A stretch of 64,000 bases of DNA from Lineus longissimus (Eukaryota > Nemertea > Pilidiophora > Heteronemertea > Lineidae), in assembly GCF_910592395.1 (NCBI RefSeq), contig NC_088319.1, positions 3,970,001-4,034,000 of the forward strand, written 5' to 3'. The notes below the pieces were generated by a model. That model ran no database searches, was not told the origin of the DNA, and saw only the letters and a program-made list of their open reading frames with translations. The position numbers were made by a program, and so were the translations under genes. Positions 11,601-20,600 of the stretch are shown piece by piece (position 1 is the stretch's first letter; each line of letters starts with the position of its first letter).

Positions 11601-14600
11601 TCCCAAACAGTTACCACCTCAGGTGAGCCGCCATCCATCTCAGATTCATGTTATCTTTGAAATTTCTCACCAAGTGCACCGACAGATATCAACCCTGTCG
11701 GCATGAATTTGAGAAAATTTATTGATTTCTATGATGAATGCACTTTATTCGTTCAAATGTTTTGTCACAATTTGTCATCTGATGCCAAGCAATAGTTTTG
11801 AACAATTGACATTCTCATCGGAATTGCTAAAATGTCCTCATGCCAGCAATGGTGGCATGATATTCATTTACATTGTACCAAACGCAATTCTGAGGCCTTT
11901 TGAGAATTTCTTTGAAGACTTTTGTTATTGTTGGTTTTCAATGCAATGCACGATGTTCTGTATGGTTGTGGTATCTATCTCTGTTCTATGTTTCTGTGAT
12001 TGTTCCTGAAGTGACGACCCAAGGGGTTCAGGCAAAAGCTCCAGCCCCCCCTCCCTCCAGTACTCTCTGCAGCAATTTCAGTGAAACAATCCCCATCTGG
12101 TGCTGATTACCGATCCTCCTGTCCCGTCCTCTGAGCTTGCTTTTCGCACAATCACTGCCTTGCCATCCTCTCTGCCGAAGCCTCTCGATGGACCAATGAT
12201 ACTATTGTTTGTTTTCTCGCCATCAATTAGGGAGTCAGACAGTTCCCCTATTACACATCCCCAGTAGTGTAGATAATGTCCTCGAGGGGTCTTGCCTTTC
12301 CCGATAGCAAGTCTGCCTGGTAATGAAAGAGTGTCATGGGATATACACCCTAACAAAGTGGCCCTCGATTTCGTGGAACACCAGAATCCATCCCGTTTAT
12401 TCAAGGCCCGTTTATGTTTTGCTGATAAGGTCAAGGAATCGGTGAGAAGAAATGCTGTGTCTATTGGCAATGTGACCTGGGTCAGCAAGACCGAGGCATC
12501 CTTATAGGGCTTTCGCTCAGCCTCTTTGTCCTCCCCTTCCCCTTGGCTATGCCACCGTTCCCCAACCTGTGTGTGCTACTCTGATCCACTCTCTGTTTTT
12601 GAAGGAGCTGATCGAACGAAAAGTAAAAGTCACTCTCTCTAATCCATGACCAAGAAAGCAAGAGGCCACTACACCACCACTACACCAGTCGCCCAACTGA
12701 ATTCGTAATAACTTTGATTTGATTTTTGCAGAGACGGGCAGAGACACCGCCACCAAACCAATCTGCTGATGCACAGATCACCAGTAGCTTTTCCAATCAA
12801 CCTTCTACACCGTACGGTGACCGGCACACGCCAAGACAGGCCTACCCAGGCCATGATACGCCCGCACTCAGGCAGCTCAGTGAATATGCCAGGCCGCACG
12901 CTCTAGGTAAGTAACTGTGGATTCATCTTGGAACATGATTCAATGTACAGTAGAACCTCTCTATTAAGGACACCCATAGGACTGACAAGTGCTGTCCTTA
13001 ATAGAGAGGTGTCCTGATTAGAGTGGTCAAATTGATTGGAAAGTACCAATTTGGGAACAAAACTAGTGTCCTTAATAGAGAGGTTGTCCCTAATAGAGAG
13101 GTGTCCGCTTAGGGTGTTTCCATTGAAATGAACCTGTGTAAGCAGTACACCTCTCAATTAAGGACATGATTTGTCTGTCCCAAGGGTGTCCTTTATAGAG
13201 AGGTTTTACTGTACATAGCTTCTGTATAGTGGTTGGTACATGATTAGATCATCTTGGCAGTTGCATTCAAAAAACTAGACATGAGATTCTGTTCAGGTTC
13301 ATTGGCTGGAATCTGTATCCTGAGGTGCCACCCTGGAACATTTCCTGCTATTGTAAAGCTTAAAGGGTAACTCGTGTCAAATTTCACCATATAATGTTTT
13401 AGCTGTTTTAGACAAATGACTACGTCACTTTCTCATAAATTGGTAAGGTTTTCGAATCGAAATGCACATTTTCTAGAAATTGATGGTTTAATTCCGCCCG
13501 GACGGCTCGCTTCGATGCCGTTTTCGTTGATGACGTCACAACATGAACATTTTCACGGTCGCGGTGGTTTACATTCAGCGATTTTATAATAAATCTAATC
13601 AAAAATGGAAAATTTGAGCTTTACATTTGTGATCAACAATTAAAAATGGACGTATTTCCGCAAAGTTGTAAATCACGTCATAGTATCACTTTAACATTTT
13701 CACAAGCGTTTTAGTTCTGCGATTGTCGCAAATGCACCATCAACCGGGAACTCTAGAAGGGTTAAAATTTTAACTCTGGTGCGTTGACGATTAAATTCCA
13801 GCAGAAAAAGCAATACTTAGTCTATCACCAAGTGTAAATGTGCAAATTGGCTAAATTCGGGCATTAGAAAATGTCATGGTTTACAATATGAGTCAAAATG
13901 CTAAGTTAGTGAGTTGGTGAGATGACACTGTGGATACCCTACAAGAAAGAAGGAAAGCTCAGGAAACTAAGACAAACTACTCAACATGCTCACAATATAC
14001 TTAGCTTTATACTTCTTCATTTTCCTTCCAGGACAAGAAATTCCACGAACATTGCCATATAGTTTGGCATCGATGCCGCCATCTATGGACCCTATGTTAC
14101 AGTATCGCATGGCGAGTATGTACCCACCGGGATCCAGAGAGAGGCTGGAACTGGACTTGGAGCGCGAGAAACGGGAGCGTGATGCCAGGGAACGGGAAAT
14201 TCGGGAACGGGAACTCCGGGAAATGGAGTTACGAGAAAAAATGAAGGCAGAGCTGGAGATGAAGCCCCCAGGTAAATATGGAAATATTCCTGTGGATTAT
14301 GAAACAACTGATACAATGAGGACAAACAATTTCAGCTTGCTTTGTGATTTTAGGAAAAAAGGAAAAAGTTCATTTCAGAAAGTGCCTGGAAACTATGTCC
14401 CTGGATATAGAGACTCTGTAATCCGACTATTATCTGATCTCTCTTACCAGTGTATGTATCCAGAGTGCCTCGAAACTATGTCCCTGGATATAGAGACTCT
14501 GTAAGCCGACTATTATCTGATCATTCTTACCAGTGTATGTATCCAAGGACTGGTCAAAAATTATCGCAAAATATAACGAATTGATACAGAACTGAAAGAT

Positions 14601-17600
14601 ATTAGTTGTGTCACTGGACCACACGGAGGTGTAACTTCAGAAAGTGTGATTTATTCCTTATTTGAATAATAGATCTAAACGTCCAGATATTTTGATTGAT
14701 GAATATTTTATCATTGCAGGTTTCGACCGACTACCTCCAACTGGCAATCCTATCGATTCTCATTGGTTAGAGTTACAGCGACGTTATGCCATGGCTGGCC
14801 AAGGTGGTCCACTAGGCCCGGGCGGGCATCCAGGTGGGCAACATATCCCCGGTGTTTATCCACCATCGAGTCTTGCCAGCGATCTCTTGGCTCGGGAGAG
14901 GGAGCGTTTAGAAAGAATGGGTAGGACAATTTTTGCCATTCACCACTGCTTTCTTTTGAGATATCACCTCAAGAATCGGAGAATCGGAATCCTAATTTCT
15001 TAGCATTATGCGGTTCCGAGGATCTTGTGCTGTTCCAGGTACCCCAATATCGTCTCTTGGCGAAAACCTGCTCCCTTGTTTTAAAGGCCCGTTTCAGTTC
15101 TCAATTTACTTAGGTATTCAGATCTGGGGCTGCTTGAGAACACATTGGTTGAAGTTTTACATAAAAATTAACATCCAGTTGGCTGAATTAAATTTTTAAA
15201 ATTTTGGTTATTTTATGGCCTTGCGCTTACATTTGCTATCTCAGCCAAGCTATGGTGCTTAAATGCTATCCACAGCAGGCTGAATATTTCTAGATCCAAA
15301 TGCAAACATCGGCTTATTACAAGCGTAGGCAGGTATGCAGGGAGAGACATGGGAAGAAATCGCAACTCAATAACACAAGATGCTCAGAACCAAATAATGC
15401 CCAGAGTTTGGGATGTAGATTCTCCAGGGAGAAATTGTCGGCCATTTCCAACCTTCTCATATTCTGCTATAAGGTAGAATGGGGTAATTGTAGCCCCGGT
15501 TTAATTGTCATCCCGGCCTATGATATTGATTGATATCCCCATGCATCAAACACTGCAGGGGCTACAAATAAACCAGGGCTACAATTGCCCCATTCTACTC
15601 TTTATTGATCACAGATGATATCAATGCACCAGCCATAAGTTCTGCCAGCTGGAAATTGCAGTAATATGTTCTAATGTCTGGAGTAGGCATTTGCACCAAC
15701 ACCTCTGTGTGATTATCCGTGGCCACCTTTGTTGAAAAGACAGCTTGAACAAGTCCTGATTAGAAACTCGCCAGAAAAAGAAACTGTGTATTGGAAAAAA
15801 TATCGAAAAATCTATTGAAAAATATCTATACTGTCTTGTCTGTCTGTACCTGATGTGTGAAGAACATATTCAGACTAAAATGCAGTAATGTTCACAAAAA
15901 GAACAGCCTCACTATTTTAGTATTTCTTCACTGCTTTCAGTGAAAAATTATTGTGCATGATAATGAATTACAGTGGAACCTCTCTCTATCAAGGACACCG
16001 TTGGGACTGACAAGTGCTGTCCTTGATATAGAGGTGACCTGATTAGAGAGGTCAAATTGAACGGAATCATCCAATTTGGGACCAAAGGTGGTGTCCATAA
16101 AAGAGATTGTCCTTTTTAGAGAGGTGTCCATTAAGGGAGATGCTACTGTAGTAGAAAAATCAAGATTTTGGCCAGTTACATCCAAACTTACAAGAGGCAC
16201 AGATTTTTTTGCTGTTTCTTGTGTATTATTACTAGTTTTTACAAAGTCGTTGCAAAGTGATGCTTAGTAGTTTGAGCGCAACATGGTGGTAAGATCCCAC
16301 TATGAGGATGATGATGAAGATAACCACTCGGAACTTCAGTTTGCAAAGGTCATTAATGAGGCATGAAATATTAAGAAGCTTGGTCGCCCTGAGCCGCAAG
16401 GAATCTGTAATAGTGGCCCACCTCTCCGGGCCCTGGTTAGAGCCTTTGATCTGAGGCTGTTATTAGCCCGACTCGGAGAGGTGGGAAGCCCTCGAAGAGG
16501 TGGACAGCCCTCGGAGGGGTGGTTGCCAGTGCGGGAAAGATGTCTCTGGTTAAGCTTTCATCATAGAATTAAATATTTTATACCATCTCGAAGTTTTCCA
16601 TGTCTGTTTGATGTTATAAGGAGGAAGAGGTTATTGGTGCTTCTTAGCTGAAAATATGTTAGTATGATGTCATTGTTTATTTTGAAATAAGGAAGAAAAG
16701 TGTGAATTGTAAAATCCTTGTAAAACTGCAAATCCTGTATTTTCATCCTTATTTGAAAATGACCTTATCATTGATTGCTGCTTGGGTTTTTTAAAGCAGA
16801 AGCAATTGACCGTTCCTGATCTTGTGCTGATTGTGTGCATGCTGCATCCTCTTTCAGGCATTCCAATGGGTCACCCTCTCATGCAGGAGAATCCATTCAG
16901 CTCTCAGGCGGAGCGCTTGTCAGCGGAGCGCCTCCAAGCCGAGCGGATGGCGCTCGCAACTGACCCCATGCTACGTTTACAGATGGCAGGTATGAGTGCG
17001 GCTGCGGCCGCGGCCCAAGCTCAAGCTCATCAACACACACACGCCCATGCTCACACCCATCTCCATCTGCATGGTCAGGACGAGAATGGCCAGCCTCGCC
17101 AGGTGGGGCCACAACCACCACCACATGGGGTACCGTTCGCGTTGTCAGGCCCACCGTTCTCCATTCCAGGTAGGTGAACGGGGGATTATTTCAACTTTAA
17201 AAGTAATGAATCTTATTGTCGTTGCAGATCCTGCACAATCTGATCAAATCGCAGACATGACAGGGAGAAATATGACTATTTATCAAATTTTTGCACAACG
17301 CTACACAAATCATTACCACCAGAACAACAATCCAAATTCTCCGTTTAAAGTGGTTGACGGGCGCCAGCTGGACCCGAGTAGTTTGGTCTACCAGTTTTCC
17401 CGTAAGTTGAGACCGTCTACGGCGGTATGTCGAATGTAGTTGTGGAGAGTGGACATCGCCCAGACAGACCCAGCGTGAAACGTGATGCAATGGTTTTGGC
17501 TCTCTTTTGGTGGGGTTAAATGACAATGTTGGAAAATCGTTTCTGAAATGGTGGCCCACCTTTATGCGGTTTCAAATCTATGAGGAAGAAATTGAAATAA

Positions 17601-20600
17601 GTTCCAGTCCCTTTTCATCAATTTCTTTTGGCTTGTTATGCAGCTGATAAAGTACTTTTGCTCAGGTGTGAACTTTGATAGTTCGCCTTACAAAAAATTG
17701 ATGAACCTAACAGATGAGTTTAAAAGTTGCAGTTTGACTATAGGGGTTAAGGGTCATGTTCTGTTAATCATGTTAATTAGTACTGTAGTCTTATTGATGA
17801 CAATGTGAAACCTTGTGGAGTTGAAAATATAAAAAAACAATGAAAAGAGTTACTTGAAAATATTTCACACGTTCATTACTGGGACTTGATGGGTAGTGCC
17901 ATCTTTTGTTGAAAATTTATGTTGCGTTTTCCTTTCTATGTGATTCTTTTCGAACCCCGTTTCAAAATTTATGTGTCATGTGTGTCGTATGTGCCCCTGT
18001 CATTCAGCGATTTTTTTATCGAGAAAAAAAACAAGTTGAAAAAAATCTATTTTTTTGCCAATCAACCTGAAGATTTTGTCTGATATCTCCCTGTTGTGGG
18101 CTCAAGCAGATGTTGCATGTCAGTGGAGTTTGTTGTAGAACTTTGTGCTAGGATTTTAGATCTGTGTTCATCCAAAAAATTCTGCGCTTTGATCCGCCTG
18201 CCAGTTAAAAGTTTTATTTTCTATTAATTCTTGGATTTTGACCTCAATTTTACATGGCCATGAATTCAAATTTGACTGCTTCTGGTATTTACTGCCGCCA
18301 TACAGTCCCAGTCACAATTGACATCCCTAAATTTTCATACGTTATGCGCAATGTACACAAAACTTATACACAACCTATGTGCAGGTGAATGCTTGCACCC
18401 GCTAACATGCAACTTGCGGACAGTAGGAGTACCGTTTGTTTTGCGCATGCGCATCAGGTCTTCACCGGGTATGTGCACAACTTATGCAGCACTAGAGCAT
18501 AGGTTGCGCACTACTTACGCAAAACAGAGGCATGTCAATTGTGACTGGGACTGTATATTCTTCGGTAACAGTGCAAAAATGGAAGTCTGTCAAGTTGTTT
18601 TTCATTGGGCAGTTGTTGGAAATGTCTTAAACAGTTTAGGAATTTGACCAAACCCTGGCCTGGAGATGGAGCAAGTTTGGGAAGGACGACTTGTGGTTGC
18701 TTTGCTTGAGACTTGTTTACATGTTTTCCATTCCATTGCTATTTTATGCTTAATGGTATTAACCGTATTATTTAATTACCCATAATTTGGTTTTTATGCC
18801 AAGTACGAGAAAAAGAAGTGTGGTGGCAGCTTTAAATGAAATCATTATTTATCACCTTTGGCAAGTCCCAAATGTGATCAGATATTACATTTTCCCGGTT
18901 TTTGTTTTCATGTTAAGTCTTGCTTACTTTGTTTACATTGGAAAAAGTATGAAAACAACAACTTCAAAGTTGTGCTCCATTTCCAATCTTGCAAAGTCTT
19001 TTGGCAGTTTCTAGCCAGATCTCAAAAGCATTTGGCAGAATATTTTGAAATGTAGGTTTTATGAAAATGATTTTGAAGAAAAAGCCTGCTCAAAAAGCAT
19101 TCTTTCATGACCGCAGAAACCTTGTTTTTCATAGCACCTCAATTGCCAACCAGAGCGTTAAAGAAACTGTAAATTTCTTATTCGTCCACTGAACAAAATC
19201 GTATTAGCAATGTGTGGCCTGGGCGGAAATTGACAAAGGTAACTGATTTATTGACCTGATAACGAGCCTACATTGCCCAACAGGGACTGGCAACGGCGTC
19301 ATTAGATTAATGGTAATTTACCATCGGAGAGCCGGGTGAATCATCTTCCTTTGTTCCCGGAAGTTTGGTTTGCTTGCGGGAGATACAAGGTGCAGCACTA
19401 GTGCTGTGGCTTGAGACAGGGAAACCAGCTCAGCGAGGTTGCTTTACTCACACTCTGTTATTGTTCTGATGACCTGGTCTCTTTTGAATGCAATAATTCT
19501 GGTCGCATTATGTATCCAGTAGACATGCATAGTACAGTTTTAATGATTTACAGTCCAACTCACAATTGTCATCCCGTAAATTTGCTTCATTGGGGTGTCA
19601 TTGATGCGCGTAGGTTTTTTGTAATTTACGCGAAACACGGAGAGATAAGCGCGTCACTGGTGCGTCATTGGCGCGCTACTTGGCGTGTACGTTGCACGTC
19701 ACTGACGCGAAGCAGGACAGATGTTATTTGTGATTTGGACTCTGTCCATGTTTATTAAATATCAATTGTTATCACAACATTCTGCTGACGAAATGTGTTT
19801 TGGTCTTTACTAGGTTTAATCTACTGTATAAGCACCAAATTTTCGCAACTTTTTTTGGTGAAATTTGCAAATAACTGAGATTTGTGAAAATAAAAGTCAC
19901 AAGCGAAATATCTTTGGATTGGAAAAACTTAATCCCGGCAAAATAAAAAAGTTGAATTTCGCAAATTATGAGGTACAAAAGGCTTGCAGTTTATGGTACC
20001 CTTGCCTGCATGAGTAGTAAATTGTGTTTTGCACAATGCAATGCTTGAAAGCATATGTAAGCCAGAGAGCTATTTTGGATCAATGCTTGAATGCATATGT
20101 AAGCCAGAGAGCTATTTTGGATCAATGCTTGAATGCATATGTAAGCCAGAGAGCTATTTTGGATCAATGCTTGAATGCATATGTAAGCCAGAGAGCTATT
20201 TTGGATCAATGCTTGAATGCATATGTAAGCCAGAGAGCTATTTTGGATCAATGCTTGAATGCATATGTAAGCCAGAGAGCTATTTTGGATCAATGCTTGA
20301 ATGCATATGTAAGCCAGAGAGCTATTTTGGATCACTGACAAGAGATAATGACAGCTGACATGGCATGCAATAAAAATTGCTAGTCTGCAAGGTGAACGCA
20401 GGTTGTTGTGATAAGAACCAGTTACTGCTGTGACGTGTCATATATACAAGCCGGTTATATTTTATTGCACATCGCAGCAGTGAGAAATTTTACCGACGTT
20501 AAAGCAGACATTTTGCAGTGATTAATTGTCTCTGCAATAAACATCACTGTCGGGTGTGCTTGGTATTGATTGAGGCTAAAGAACAGTTATTTCATTCACC

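Larger units (their letters stand above)
14921..16857. other. RERE intron, 1.9 kb
   Basis: Holds the two MITEs listed. A stretch at about 16420-16520 repeats the words gaggtgg and agccctcg. Otherwise nothing is recognised. Confidence 0.4.

Noticed and set aside
12292-12507. ORF inside the RERE intron as a possible extra exon
   Set aside because: No matching acceptor/donor pair in the RERE frame and no resemblance to RERE.
20024-20358. Overlapping ORFs of about 100 codons on both strands
   Set aside because: They come from a 42-bp tandem repeat whose length is a multiple of three; the peptide is a pure repeat with no domain.
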